DNA from: Stenotrophomonas terrae
Lineage (GTDB): Bacteria; Pseudomonadota; Gammaproteobacteria; Xanthomonadales; Xanthomonadaceae
Length of the DNA stretch: 64,000 nt
Direction: 5' to 3'
Assembly (NCBI RefSeq): GCF_001431465.1
Contig: NZ_LDJJ01000020.1
Coordinates: 1-64,000 of the forward strand
Positions 25,563-33,855 of the stretch are shown in pieces. Every line of letters starts with the position of its first letter. The stretch's first letter is position 1. The translations under genes and the position numbers were made by a program. The notes under the pieces were generated by a model that saw only the letters and a program-made list of their open reading frames with translations, did not search any database and was not told the origin of the DNA.

Positions 25563-26880
25563 GCCGTCCATTGCCGCCACGCCGTCGCGCCAGCCCGGTT
25601 GGTGGGCGCCGGTATGGGTGATTGCCTATGTGGCCCTGTTGCCGCTGCCGGGCATTGCCGAGTCGGTGCTGGTGTTGGGTGCCTTGTTCACCGTGCTGCG
25701 CTTGTTGCTGCTGCGGCTGAAAAAAGGCGCTGGCATCCGCAGTCTATTGGGGGTGCCCGCGCTGGCACTGACCAGTGTGCTGTTCTGCGCCTACTGGTTG
25801 CCGCAGCTGGGTTCGGCGCTGGGTGCGGAAGATGCGGGCAAGGTCTGGGGCAAGGTCGGTGGTGGCCTGCGCTATCTGCCTTTCATGTGGCTGGTGGCAA
25901 TCGCGGTGGCCACCCCGCAACGCCGGCGCGTCACCTTTGGCGGTATTGCGCTGGTGACGGGAGTCTGGGCGTTCGACGCCTTGCTGCAGGCCATTGCAGG
26001 TACCAGCCCCTTGTTCTGGGGTCTGGATCAGCTCAAGTGGCTGGTCAGCGGGCACGGCCTGTGTTCACCGGAAGAAGCGGCCCTGGCTGATCGCCTGGCC
26101 GGCATCTTCGGGCCCTGCAATCTGAAATTCGGCCAGGTGCTGGCCAGCCTGTCGCCCTTCCTGCTGTTCTTCGTAGGCGTGCGCTGGGGCCGTTGGAGTT
26201 GGCTGCTGGCCGCTGCGGTAGTCGGCGTGGTGCTGGTATATGCCGGTTCGCGTGCGTCGCTGATCACCTACAGCCTGGTACTGCTGGTTTCCGGTTGGCG
26301 TCTGCTCGGCGGCAAGTGGCTGCTGTTGCTCATGCTGGCCGGGGTGATGGGCGTCGCCGCGTTGGCTGCCGGCTCAAGCCAGGTGCGTGAGCGCTTCGAA
26401 CGCACCGCGATGGCCTTCGGTGATGGCGCCCACGGCGTCAATGAAGCCTTGTCGGGGCGGGCGCAGATATGGGCGGCGGCACTGTGCATGGTGCGCGAAC
26501 ATCCGATCAACGGCGTGGGCGCGCGTGGTTTCCGTGAGGCGTATCCGCATTGCAATCCGGATGCGGCGCAGGCGCCGGTGTGGGGCGATGGGCCGGCGTT
26601 GCATGCGCACCAGATCCTGCTGGAGATCCTTGCCGAGACCGGCCTGCTGGGCTTGCTGCTATGGATTGCCGGTGCGGCGATGGCGCTGCGGGCCTGGGTC
26701 TACTCCGGGCCGGAGGCGCGCGAGCGTGCACGCCCGGCAGCGGTGGCCTTGGCGGTCACGGTGTTCCCGCTCAATACCCACCTGGCGTTCTATTCCGCTT
26801 TCTGGGGCGGGCTGACGGTGTTGCTGGCGGCACTGTATGCCGGTGCGCTGCTGGCCGAGCCGGACAGACGCGGCGACTGA
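25543..26880 (+). CDS. O-antigen ligase-like (Wzy_C/WaaL superfamily) membrane protein
   Basis: The 445-residue protein has about 10-12 hydrophobic helices and the Wzy_C-type periplasmic loop region (about 285-365) with R-A-Q-I-W-A-A-A-L and H-P-I-N-G-V-G-A-R-G-F, followed by the H-A-H-Q-I-L-L-E-I-L-A-E-T-G-L segment typical of O-antigen ligases and polymerases. It acts in the inner membrane with its active loop in the periplasm. It overlaps the glycosyltransferase gene by about 20 bp. Starts at 25537 and 25543 are equally possible. WaaL, polymerase and protein O-oligosaccharyltransferase roles share this fold, so the exact activity is open. Confidence 0.82.
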   Translation: MQNSLAEPSIAATPSRQPGWWAPVWVIAYVALLPLPGIAESVLVLGALFTVLRLLLLRLKKGAGIRSLLGVPALALTSVLFCAYWLPQLGSALGAEDAGKVWGKVGGGLRYLPFMWLVAIAVATPQRRRVTFGGIALVTGVWAFDALLQAIAGTSPLFWGLDQLKWLVSGHGLCSPEEAALADRLAGIFGPCNLKFGQVLASLSPFLLFFVGVRWGRWSWLLAAAVVGVVLVYAGSRASLITYSLVLLVSGWRLLGGKWLLLLMLAGVMGVAALAAGSSQVRERFERTAMAFGDGAHGVNEALSGRAQIWAAALCMVREHPINGVGARGFREAYPHCNPDAAQAPVWGDGPALHAHQILLEILAETGLLGLLLWIAGAAMALRAWVYSGPEARERARPAAVALAVTVFPLNTHLAFYSAFWGGLTVLLAALYAGALLAEPDRRGD

Positions 26881-26893
26881 GGCGGCAGGCGGC

Positions 26894-27814
26894 TCAGTCG
26901 TAGAAGTTGCTGCGGCCTTCGGGCTGGCGCTTGAAACGGCGGTGTATCCACAGGTATTGCGCCGGTGCCTCGCGCACCATTTCCTCGATGGCGGCGTTGA
27001 CCTGGGCGGTGTCGGCAACCACGTCATCGGTGGGGAAATCGGGCAGCGGTGGGGCGATTTTCAGCACGTAGCCGCTGCCAACACGGCGATGGAAGTACGG
27101 CACCACGGCGCAGCCGGTCATGCGCGCGAACTGATGGGTGGCGGTGATGGTGGATGCCGGCATGCCGAAGAACGGTACGAACACCGAGTCCTTGCCGCGC
27201 ATGTCCTGGTCCGGCGCATACCAGAGGAAACCGCCTTTCTTCAGATGCCGCACGGTGGCGCGGATGTCTTCGTTGGCGAACATCGCGCAGGCATATTTCA
27301 GCCGGCCGCTCTTCACCGCCCATTCCATCACCGGGTTGCGGTACTTGCGGTACATGCCGGCCAGCGGCACGTGGTCGCAGAGCAGGCGGCCGCACATTTC
27401 CAGGGTCATGAAGTGGCCTGATACCAGCAATACGCCGCGGCCTTCGGCCTGCAATGCCTTGAGGTGCTCCAGCCCTTCCCATTGCACCTGTGGGCGGATG
27501 ACGTCGATCTTGCCCCACCAGGCGCGGGCGAATTCAAACACACCTACGCCAAGTGCATCGAAGCTGTCACGTAGCAGCCGCTGCCGCCAGGCCTCGTCCT
27601 TTTCCGGGAAGCACAGCTTGAGGTTGACCTCGGCGGCGTGGCGGCGACTGCGTGCCAGGTGCAGGGCCAGCCAGCCAATACCACGGCCCAGTGCGCGCTG
27701 CAGCGTCCATGGCAGGCGGGCAGCGATGAAGGCAATGCCAAGCCAGGCATAGGTGGGCCAGTGCCGTGGCTGCAGGAGCGAGGGCCGGGTGGCGGTGGAA
27801 GGCGAATCGGACAT
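26894..27814 (-). CDS. lpxL: LpxL-family lipid A acyltransferase
   Basis: The 306-residue protein has an N-terminal membrane helix (about 20-38) and the lysophospholipid acyltransferase HX4(D/E) motif H-F-M-T-L-E near residue 140, with M-Y-R-K-Y-R-N-P-V, R-G-K-D-S-V-F-V-P-F-F-G and the C-terminal Y-L-W-I-H-R-R-F-K of LpxL/LpxM proteins. It transfers a fatty acyl chain to Kdo-lipid A precursors at the inner face of the inner membrane. It is convergent with the O-antigen-ligase-like gene (13 bp) and divergent from waaA, whose product makes its substrate. Whether it is LpxL or LpxM is not decided. Confidence 0.9.
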   Translation of the reverse strand: MSDSPSTATRPSLLQPRHWPTYAWLGIAFIAARLPWTLQRALGRGIGWLALHLARSRRHAAEVNLKLCFPEKDEAWRQRLLRDSFDALGVGVFEFARAWWGKIDVIRPQVQWEGLEHLKALQAEGRGVLLVSGHFMTLEMCGRLLCDHVPLAGMYRKYRNPVMEWAVKSGRLKYACAMFANEDIRATVRHLKKGGFLWYAPDQDMRGKDSVFVPFFGMPASTITATHQFARMTGCAVVPYFHRRVGSGYVLKIAPPLPDFPTDDVVADTAQVNAAIEEMVREAPAQYLWIHRRFKRQPEGRSNFYD

Positions 27815-28051
27815 GTGGAGATTCTAAGCCACCGGGGTGAAGGCGGGAGCACCGCCGGCGAGGGCGGGGCAACTGCAACTGCAACGGCAAAGCTACCCCT
27901 CCTCAATCCTCCCCTGCGCTGTGCGCAAGGGAGGAGGCAAGGGCATTGCAACTGCAAAGCTGCCAGCGTCCGGTCCTGTGCGGTGTGGCCTGTCATGCAA
28001 TGGCACTGCGCTTTGTCGCGCGCTTGTGTCGTTCTCCCGTATCCTTCGCCG
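27815..28051. other. Divergent lpxL-waaA region with short direct repeats
   Basis: This 237-bp gap should hold promoters for both genes. It contains repeated GCAACTGCAA tracts (near 27868 and 27946, each followed by AAAGCT) flanking an inverted repeat CCTCCC ... GGGAGG near 27914-27935. The layout resembles a REP-like insertion, but it does not match the other families of the window. Confidence 0.45.
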
Positions 28052-29365
28052 ATGCGTAAGGATCCAGTCGAAATTCTGTTGCGTGGCCTGTATTCGGCCG
28101 TGCTCTATCTATTGCTGCCCATCACCGTGTACCACCTGGTGTGGCGCGGTTTCCGGGTGCGCGAATACTTCCGGCGCTGGGATGAGCGCTATGCCTCCTA
28201 CCCGGACAGCGGCGCGCAGCCGCGGGTGTGGTTGCATGCGGTGTCGGTGGGCGAGGTCAATGCGGCCGCGCCCCTGGTCAATGCGTTGCGTGAACAGCGC
28301 CCCGATATCCGCTGGATCATCACCACCATCACCCCGACCGGCTCGCAGCGGGTGCGCGCGCTGTGGGGAGATGCGGTGGACCATGTCTATCTACCGTACG
28401 ACGTCCCCGGCAGCGTCAGTCGCTTCCTGGAGCATTTCCAGCCCAGCCTGGCGTTGATCCTGGAAACCGAGCTGTGGCCGAACATGTTGTTCGGTTGCCG
28501 CGATCGTGGCATTCCGGTGTACATCCTCAATGCGCGTTTGTCGGCCCGTTCGTTGAAGGGTTATCGCGTGCTCAAGGCGCTGGTCGGGCGCGCGCTGCGC
28601 ACGGTGACCTGCGTCGCGGCGCAGTCGCAGGCCGATGCGGAGCGTTTCATCGAGCTGGGCGCATTGCCCGAACAGGTGCAGGCCTTGGGCAACCTGAAGT
28701 TCGATATCCATCCGCCGGACCCGACCGCGTTGTTGCAGGCCTTTCATCAGCACGTGGCTACTACGCGGCCGATATGGATCGCCGCCAGTACCCATGAGGG
28801 CGAAGAGCAGGCGGTGATCGAAATCCATGCGCGCCTGTTGCAGCAGCATCCCGATGCGCTGTTGTTGTGGGCGCCGCGTCACCCCGAACGCTTTGCCAAG
28901 GTGGAAGCTCTGGCGCGCGAGCAAGGCTGGCGCGTGGCTACGCGCAAGGCGCAGCAATGGCCTGCGGCCGATACCCAGGTATTCGTGATCGATACCCTGG
29001 GGGAATTGATGGCGTTCTATGCCTGCGCGCAGGTGGCCTTCGTCGGTGGCAGTCTGCAGGCCATTGGCGGCCACAATCTGCTGGAGCCAGCAGCGATGGG
29101 CACCGCAGCGGTTACCGGGCCGCACCTGCACAACTTCGCCGAGATCTCGCGGCGCATGGATGAGGCCGGTGCCCTGTGCATTTGTGCCGATGCGGCGGAA
29201 GTAGGTGAAGCCGTGTCACGTCTGTTGCAGGATGATGCCGAGCGCGAACGCATGGTGCAGGCAGGGCGGGCGCTGGTGGCCAATGGCCGCGGCGCGTTGG
29301 AGCATACGATCGCCTTGATCACTCCGCAGTTGCCACCGCCCAGCGAGAGCAGCCTGGCAGGTTGA
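28052..29365 (+). CDS. waaA: 3-deoxy-D-manno-octulosonic acid (Kdo) transferase
   Basis: The 437-residue GT30 enzyme adds Kdo from CMP-Kdo to lipid IVA at the cytoplasmic face of the inner membrane. It has an N-terminal membrane anchor (about 11-28), the catalytic V-S-V-G-E-V-N-A-A-A segment, the T-T-I-T-P-T-G-S-Q-R motif, and the C-terminal G-G-H-N-L-L-E-P-A-A of the family. The ATG at 28052 fits the family N terminus; longer in-frame extensions upstream lack conservation. It faces tolC, with a REP pair and a bidirectional terminator between. Confidence 0.94.
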   Translation: MRKDPVEILLRGLYSAVLYLLLPITVYHLVWRGFRVREYFRRWDERYASYPDSGAQPRVWLHAVSVGEVNAAAPLVNALREQRPDIRWIITTITPTGSQRVRALWGDAVDHVYLPYDVPGSVSRFLEHFQPSLALILETELWPNMLFGCRDRGIPVYILNARLSARSLKGYRVLKALVGRALRTVTCVAAQSQADAERFIELGALPEQVQALGNLKFDIHPPDPTALLQAFHQHVATTRPIWIAASTHEGEEQAVIEIHARLLQQHPDALLLWAPRHPERFAKVEALAREQGWRVATRKAQQWPAADTQVFVIDTLGELMAFYACAQVAFVGGSLQAIGGHNLLEPAAMGTAAVTGPHLHNFAEISRRMDEAGALCICADAAEVGEAVSRLLQDDAERERMVQAGRALVANGRGALEHTIALITPQLPPPSESSLAG

Positions 29366-29403
29366 AAGCATCACTTTCGGTAATTGGGTGGCCGCGCTGT
29401 GGT

Positions 29404-29498
29404 GTGGGAGCGGCGTAAGCCGCGAAGCTGATGGTGTTCGAAATCTTGGCGCCCATGCGCTGATGCTGTGTTTGCTTCGCGGCTTACGCCGCTCCTAC
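29404..29498. repeat. Paired REP element (BIME-like), second family, copy 2
   Basis: A 25-bp arm at 29404-29428 and its inverse at 29474-29498, 45 bp apart, match the pair at 18964-19060; the right arm has one change (CTCCTAC for CTCCCAC), the same form as the single arm at 142-165. The element sits between the convergent waaA and tolC genes. Confidence 0.88.
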
Positions 29499-29610
29499 AA
29501 AGAGAGCAGGCAAGGCCTGCGGGGCATCAACCTGGTCCGGGTGTACGTGGTGTACGAATTGCTGGCCCTGATCGAGTGATGGTGCTCGCAGGCAATGTTT
29601 CAGAAACAGG

Positions 29611-29634
29611 AAAGGCGGGCCGAGGCCCGCCTTT
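29611..29634. terminator. Bidirectional terminator between waaA and tolC
   Basis: A perfect 10-bp stem (AAAGGCGGGC at 29611-29620, GCCCGCCTTT at 29625-29634) with a CGAG loop ends in T-rich sequence on the plus strand and A-rich stem ends that give U residues on the minus strand. It is 24 bp past the tolC stop. Confidence 0.8.
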
Positions 29635-29657
29635 CTGCGTTACGTTGTCGCGCCGGA

Positions 29658-31016
29658 TTACTGCGCGCTGCTCGACTGCAGCTTGGAGCTGGCATCCACC
29701 GTCAGCAGGCGGTTGATGTCCTGGATTTCGTTGATTTCCAGATCGCCGATGGCCTGGCTCAGCTGCAGGCGTGCCTGCAGGAAGTTGTAGCGCGACGTTG
29801 CGTAGTCCAGCTGGGCCTGGAACAGGGTCTTCTGGTTCTGTACCACGTCCAGCACGGTACGGGTACCAACTTCCAGGCCGACCTGTGAGGCGTCATAGGC
29901 GCTCTGTGCCGAGACCACAGTCAGACGACGTGCTTCGACTTCGCTGATGCCGGCAACCAGTGCCTGGTAGGCATTGCGGGTGTTGCGGTCGAGGGCGCGC
30001 TTCTGCTGCTCGAAGGTGTCCTGGGCGATATCGCGACGGGCCAGCGCCTGACGCACACCGGATTGGGTGGCACCACCGGCGAAGATCGGCACGTTCAGGG
30101 TAAGGCCGATCGAGTTGGTGGTGGCATCCGGAACAGCAGTGCCGCTACCAGTGGTGTCACCCCAACGCGCGCTCTTGCCCCAGCTGCCGCCCAATGACAG
30201 GGTCGGATAGTGGCCGCCACGAGCGGAGGAGACGTTGGACTCGGCGGCGCTGACCTGCAGCTCCTGCGCCTTCAGTGCCGGGTTGCGTGCGACCGCATCG
30301 GCGACGAGCTGGTCGACGTTGCTGCGATTGGCTGGCACTTCCGGGCGGAAGTCGACCGGCAGGCCGCGCAGGTCGCGCACCGGCTGGCCGGTCAGCTCGG
30401 TCAGCGCCTGGTAGGCATCTTCCAGTGCATTGCGGGCAAGAATGGTATTGGCGCGGGCCTGATCGTACTGGGCACGTGCTTCGTGCATGTCGGTGATCGG
30501 TGCCAGGCCCACTTCCAGACGCTTGTCGGCGTAGTCGAACTGCTTCTTGGCAGCGGCTTCGTTGGTCTCGGCGGCAGTCAGCGACTCGATGCCGACCAGC
30601 ACGTTGAAGTAGGTGGTCGCAGTACGCACGATCAGCTCGTCGTTGGCCGACTCGAGATCGAAATCGGCAGCCTTGCTGACGTCACGCTGCGCGCGCAGGT
30701 TGGCGAACTGACTCCAGTTGAACAGGGTCTGGCTGCCGTTGATGCCGTAGTTGCGGGTCTTGGAGGTGGAGCTGCCGCTGATGTCGTCGTAACTGGTGCG
30801 GGTACGGTTCAACGAAGCCTCACCGCCGATCTGCGGCAGCAATGCGGCACGTGCCTGGACCTGGCCTTCCTTGTTGATCAGGCGCGTGGACTCGGCTGCG
30901 GCCAACTGCGTGTCACCGTTGCGGGCCATTTCGTAGACCTGCAACAGGTCGGCGGCATGGGAAGTCAGCGGAGTGAGGGCGACTGCCAGCGCAAGGGTGA
31001 GGGATCGGCGGATCAT
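29658..31016 (-). CDS. tolC: TolC-family outer membrane efflux channel
   Basis: The 452-residue protein has a signal peptide (ending S-H-A-A-D near residue 22) and two outer-membrane-efflux-protein repeats forming the alpha-helical barrel, with the internal repeat landmarks L-P-Q-I-G-G-E-A-S and Y-P-T-L-S-L-G-G-S. It forms trimeric channels used by type I secretion and RND or ABC efflux systems. It is followed by a PCMT-family methyltransferase, which lies upstream in the same direction with a 20-bp gap, so the two are probably co-transcribed. It may serve the adaptor-permease pair at 32591-37013 and the HlyD-type adaptor, both of which lack an outer membrane partner nearby. Confidence 0.93.
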   Translation of the reverse strand: MIRRSLTLALAVALTPLTSHAADLLQVYEMARNGDTQLAAAESTRLINKEGQVQARAALLPQIGGEASLNRTRTSYDDISGSSTSKTRNYGINGSQTLFNWSQFANLRAQRDVSKAADFDLESANDELIVRTATTYFNVLVGIESLTAAETNEAAAKKQFDYADKRLEVGLAPITDMHEARAQYDQARANTILARNALEDAYQALTELTGQPVRDLRGLPVDFRPEVPANRSNVDQLVADAVARNPALKAQELQVSAAESNVSSARGGHYPTLSLGGSWGKSARWGDTTGSGTAVPDATTNSIGLTLNVPIFAGGATQSGVRQALARRDIAQDTFEQQKRALDRNTRNAYQALVAGISEVEARRLTVVSAQSAYDASQVGLEVGTRTVLDVVQNQKTLFQAQLDYATSRYNFLQARLQLSQAIGDLEINEIQDINRLLTVDASSKLQSSSAQ

Positions 31017-31036
31017 TGCGGCTTCCTTGGAAGGTT

Positions 31037-31684
31037 TCAGAGTTGGAATTGCGGTGCGGGCGCAGCGCCCTGCAGGTAATCAAGGTCGGTTTCAAACAGC
31101 GAGGCAATGCTGCCATCGGCCTGGACCAGCACTGCTTCCATCACCGGCGAAACGCCGCGGATGGCAAACAGGCGGCCGCCAGTGCGCAGCAGCTTCAACA
31201 GTTCCACCGGTACGGTTTCTACCGCACCGGTGATGCAGATGGCGTCGAACTGACGCTGGCTCTGCCAATTCAGGGCATCGGCGACTTCAATGCGGACATT
31301 GCTGCCCAGCTTGGCCGCGTCCAGGTTCTGGCGGGCGCGCTCGGCCAGCTCGGGGTGGATTTCCAGGCTCAGTACTTCGCGGGCCAGTTCGCCCATGCAG
31401 GCACTCAGGAAGCCGCTGCCGGTGCCGATTTCCAGCACTTCGTCAGTGGGCTGCAGATCCAGCGCCTGCAGGGTGCGGCCTTCGATGACCGGCTTCATCA
31501 TCTTCTGGCCATGACCCAGCGGCAGCTCGATATCGGCATAGGCCAGGGCGCGGTGCGATTCGGCGACGAAGGCCTCGCGCGGCAGGCGCGCCAGCACGTC
31601 CAGCACGCGGACTTCCAGCACATCCCAGGGACGGATCTGCTGTTCAACCATCATTTCGCGGACGTGGGAGTAATCAATCGTCAT
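31037..31684 (-). CDS. Protein-L-isoaspartate O-methyltransferase family protein
   Basis: The 215-residue protein has the PCMT layout: an N-terminal V-E-Q-Q-I-R-P-W-D-V region, then a Rossmann methyltransferase core with SAM-binding E-I-G-T-G-S-G-F-L-S-A at about residues 83-92. PCMT enzymes methylate isoaspartyl residues in damaged proteins, but copies next to tolC in proteobacteria are often shorter relatives whose substrate is unproven. The ATG at 31684 (M-T-I-D-Y) fits the family start. It lies 20 bp upstream of tolC in the same direction. Confidence 0.88.
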   Translation of the reverse strand: MTIDYSHVREMMVEQQIRPWDVLEVRVLDVLARLPREAFVAESHRALAYADIELPLGHGQKMMKPVIEGRTLQALDLQPTDEVLEIGTGSGFLSACMGELAREVLSLEIHPELAERARQNLDAAKLGSNVRIEVADALNWQSQRQFDAICITGAVETVPVELLKLLRTGGRLFAIRGVSPVMEAVLVQADGSIASLFETDLDYLQGAAPAPQFQL

Positions 31685-31809
31685 GGGAAGCTCATCATTC
31701 CAGCGCAGTGGGCCGGCCATTTTACCGGTTACCAGACACAAAGTACGGACCCAACATTGCGGGGAGGGCCGCGCGCGACGCAGTGCCGGAAGTCATTCGG
31801 ACCTCCGGT

Positions 31810-32484
31810 TCATTCAGCTTGCCGGCGCGGTGCATAGGCGCGGATGAAGAAATCCACGCTGGCGGCGATATGGACGTCGGCATCGAGCTGGTCCGGGGCG
31901 GCGCACAGGCCACACATCATATGCGTATGGACCTCGCCCTTGATCAGGCAGAAGAACTGCCGGGCGGCCAGTGCCAGGTCTTCGATGGCCAGCTGGCCAC
32001 GGCTTACGCGGGCGCCGAGGAACTCGGCCAGGGCGGTTTCGGTGCGTGCCGGGCCGGCCTGCCAGAACATCTGGCGGATACGGTCGTCGGTGTCCGGGGT
32101 CATCATCATGCGCTGGGTGGCAATGGCCGCGTCGCTGCTGATCAGGGCGAAAAAGGCATGGCCGATGCCCAGCAACTGGCCGCGCAGGGGGGCCTCGTTG
32201 TCGGTGACAAACAGTTCATCGGGCATCATTTCCACGCACTTGGCCTGGATTGCCTCGGTGAACAGGGTTTCCTTGTCACCGAAATGACTGTAGACCGTCA
32301 GTTTGGAAACACTGGCACGGGCGGCAATTTCGTCCATGCTGACGCCGTTGAAGCCCAGTTCGATGAACAAGGCCTTGGCCGCATCGAGGATGGCCGCGCG
32401 CTTGCCAAGGTCCTTGGGGCGACCCGGACCGGAGCTGCGTGGCGCCGCTGTCGTGGGCGCGGAGGAGGGCTTTTTCGGGCACAT
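31810..32484 (-). CDS. TetR/AcrR-family repressor of the RND efflux operon
   Basis: The 224-residue protein has an N-terminal TetR helix-turn-helix (about residues 28-75; I-L-D-A-A-K-A-L-F-I-E-L-G-F-N-G-V and V-S-K-L-T-V-Y-S-H-F) and an AefR-like ligand-binding C-terminal domain. The first 25 residues are rich in Pro, Ser and basic residues. It is divergent from the RND operon, with 106 bp between the starts, and a palindrome within the likely promoter is a candidate operator. A role as local drug-responsive repressor of the pump, as for SmeT or NalC-type proteins, is inferred from this layout. Confidence 0.9.
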   Translation of the reverse strand: MCPKKPSSAPTTAAPRSSGPGRPKDLGKRAAILDAAKALFIELGFNGVSMDEIAARASVSKLTVYSHFGDKETLFTEAIQAKCVEMMPDELFVTDNEAPLRGQLLGIGHAFFALISSDAAIATQRMMMTPDTDDRIRQMFWQAGPARTETALAEFLGARVSRGQLAIEDLALAARQFFCLIKGEVHTHMMCGLCAAPDQLDADVHIAASVDFFIRAYAPRRQAE

Positions 32485-32493
32485 CAGGCAATA

Positions 32494-32521
32494 CTAGACC
32501 AGCTGGTTCGATATTTATACT
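32494..32521 (+). promoter_or_regulatory. Candidate RND operon promoter with embedded palindrome
   Basis: A -10-like TATACT at 32516-32521 lies downstream of TAGACC (32495-32500), a weak -35 with a 15-bp spacer. The perfect palindrome ACCAGCTGGT at 32498-32507 lies between and could be the TetR operator. The region is AT-rich against its neighbours. Confidence 0.45.
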
Positions 32522-32590
32522 ATACCGATGCGTTTAGTAATGGCGGCGAAATCCCGCCATCTTCCTCCCTTGCGATCGCGACCTATATAT

Positions 32591-33724
32591 ATGACCTCCC
32601 TGCGTTGGATTGGCTGTTGCCTGCTGTTGCCCCTGCTTGCCGCCTGCGGCAAGCCCGAGACCGTACCCGTACACGCTGTACCCGTATTGGTGGAGCATCC
32701 GGCCGGCAATGGCGGGGTGGCCATTGGTGCCTATCCTGGCGAGGTACGCGCCCGTGAGGAAGCCGCGCTGTCCTTCCGCGTTGGCGGCAAGCTGCTGCGG
32801 CGCGAGGTGGATGCCGGCCAACGGGTGAAAAAGGGCCAGTTGCTGGCCGAACTCGACGTTGCCGACTACAACCTGCAGGCGCGCGCGGCGCAGGCACAGT
32901 TCGCTGCCGCCGAAGCCGACCTGGTGCGCGCCCGCGATGAGCACAAGCGCTACCAGGCGCTGGCGAGCCAGCAGCTGGTCAGCCAGTCGGCGCTGGATGC
33001 ACAGACCGCGGCCTTGAAGGCAGCGCAGGGCCAGGCCGATGCGGCGCGGGCCAATCTGGATGTTGCCCGCAACCAGTCCGCTTATGCCCAGTTGCATGCG
33101 CCCGAGGACGGCATGATTGCCAGCCGCGAGGCCGAGGCCGGGCAGGTGGTGGCGGCCGGACAGACCATTTACACGATGGCCGCCGACGGTGCCCGCGAAG
33201 TCGCGATCGCGCTGCCGGAAAGTGCCATCCGCGATTTCAGCGTCGGCCAGGCGGTCGAGGTCGAGTTGTGGAACCAGCCGGGCAAGCACCTGGCCGGCAG
33301 CATCCGCGAGATCGCCGCCGCTGCCGATCCGCAGGCACGTACCTATGCCGCCCGTGTCAGCTTGGCGGCCGATGCGCTGAATACGGTTGAACTGGGGCAA
33401 AGCGCGCGGGTTTTCATTGCCCATGGCAAGCAGGGAGTGATGAGCGTGCCTCTGGCTGCCGTGCAGGCCGGTAAGCAGCCGCAGCAGGCCAGTGTGTGGG
33501 TGGTGAACCCGGCCGATGGCAAGTTGCAGGCGCGTGCGGTGACGCTGGGTGCCTATGGCCCGGAAAGCGTGCCGGTGCTGCAGGGTTTGAAGGCTGAAGA
33601 TTGGGTGGTTGCTGCTGGCGGCCATCTGTTGCGCGAAGGTCAGCCGGTGACTGCCGTGGACAGGAGCAATCGGCCCATTGAACTTGGCGCACCGAAGAAG
33701 GCTGCGTCGGAGGGCTCGCGATGA
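32591..33724 (+). CDS. RND efflux periplasmic adaptor lipoprotein (MexA/AcrA family)
   Basis: The 377-residue protein has a lipoprotein signal peptide with lipobox L-L-A-A-C (Cys at residue 19), a biotinyl-lipoyl domain split around a hairpin coiled coil (about 95-165), and a beta-barrel domain. It links the inner-membrane RND pump to an outer membrane channel. The ATG at 32591 puts the signal peptide at the N terminus. It is the first gene of an operon whose next reading frames overlap by ATGA and GTGA. Shorter and more divergent than AcrA; closer to the VexC/YegM-like group of adaptors with two-gene operons. Confidence 0.9.
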   Translation: MTSLRWIGCCLLLPLLAACGKPETVPVHAVPVLVEHPAGNGGVAIGAYPGEVRAREEAALSFRVGGKLLRREVDAGQRVKKGQLLAELDVADYNLQARAAQAQFAAAEADLVRARDEHKRYQALASQQLVSQSALDAQTAALKAAQGQADAARANLDVARNQSAYAQLHAPEDGMIASREAEAGQVVAAGQTIYTMAADGAREVAIALPESAIRDFSVGQAVEVELWNQPGKHLAGSIREIAAAADPQARTYAARVSLAADALNTVELGQSARVFIAHGKQGVMSVPLAAVQAGKQPQQASVWVVNPADGKLQARAVTLGAYGPESVPVLQGLKAEDWVVAAGGHLLREGQPVTAVDRSNRPIELGAPKKAASEGSR

Positions 33725-33855
33725 GCCTGTCGAAATCTTGTATGTGCGACACCGTCGCCCTTCCCCCTGCGGTGGAAGCGGACGGGATGGGTACTGACGC
33801 TCGCGGCAATGCCGAGCGGCGCTGGATCCGCGCTGAAAAGGGGACTGAGGCGTGA
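33721..33855 (+). CDS. Small 44-residue ORF coupled on both sides in the RND operon
   Basis: The ATG overlaps the stop of the adaptor gene (ATGA, 33721-33724), and the TGA stop at 33853-33855 overlaps the GTG start of the pump gene (GTGA, 33852-33855). The 44 codons thus fill the whole gap with no frame break. The peptide starts M-S-L-S-K-S-C-M-C-D and ends A-E-K-G-T-E-A; it has no membrane helix or known domain. It may be a real small protein or serve only to couple translation. Part of the DNA (CCCTTCCCCCTGCGG) resembles the REP-like elements of the leu operon, so a relic of such an insertion that kept the frame open is the alternative. Confidence 0.4.
   Translation: MSLSKSCMCDTVALPPAVEADGMGTDARGNAERRWIRAEKGTEA

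Noticed and set aside
29388..29579. Possible small ORF between waaA and tolC
   Set aside because: Most of it is the paired REP element; no conserved product or start signal.
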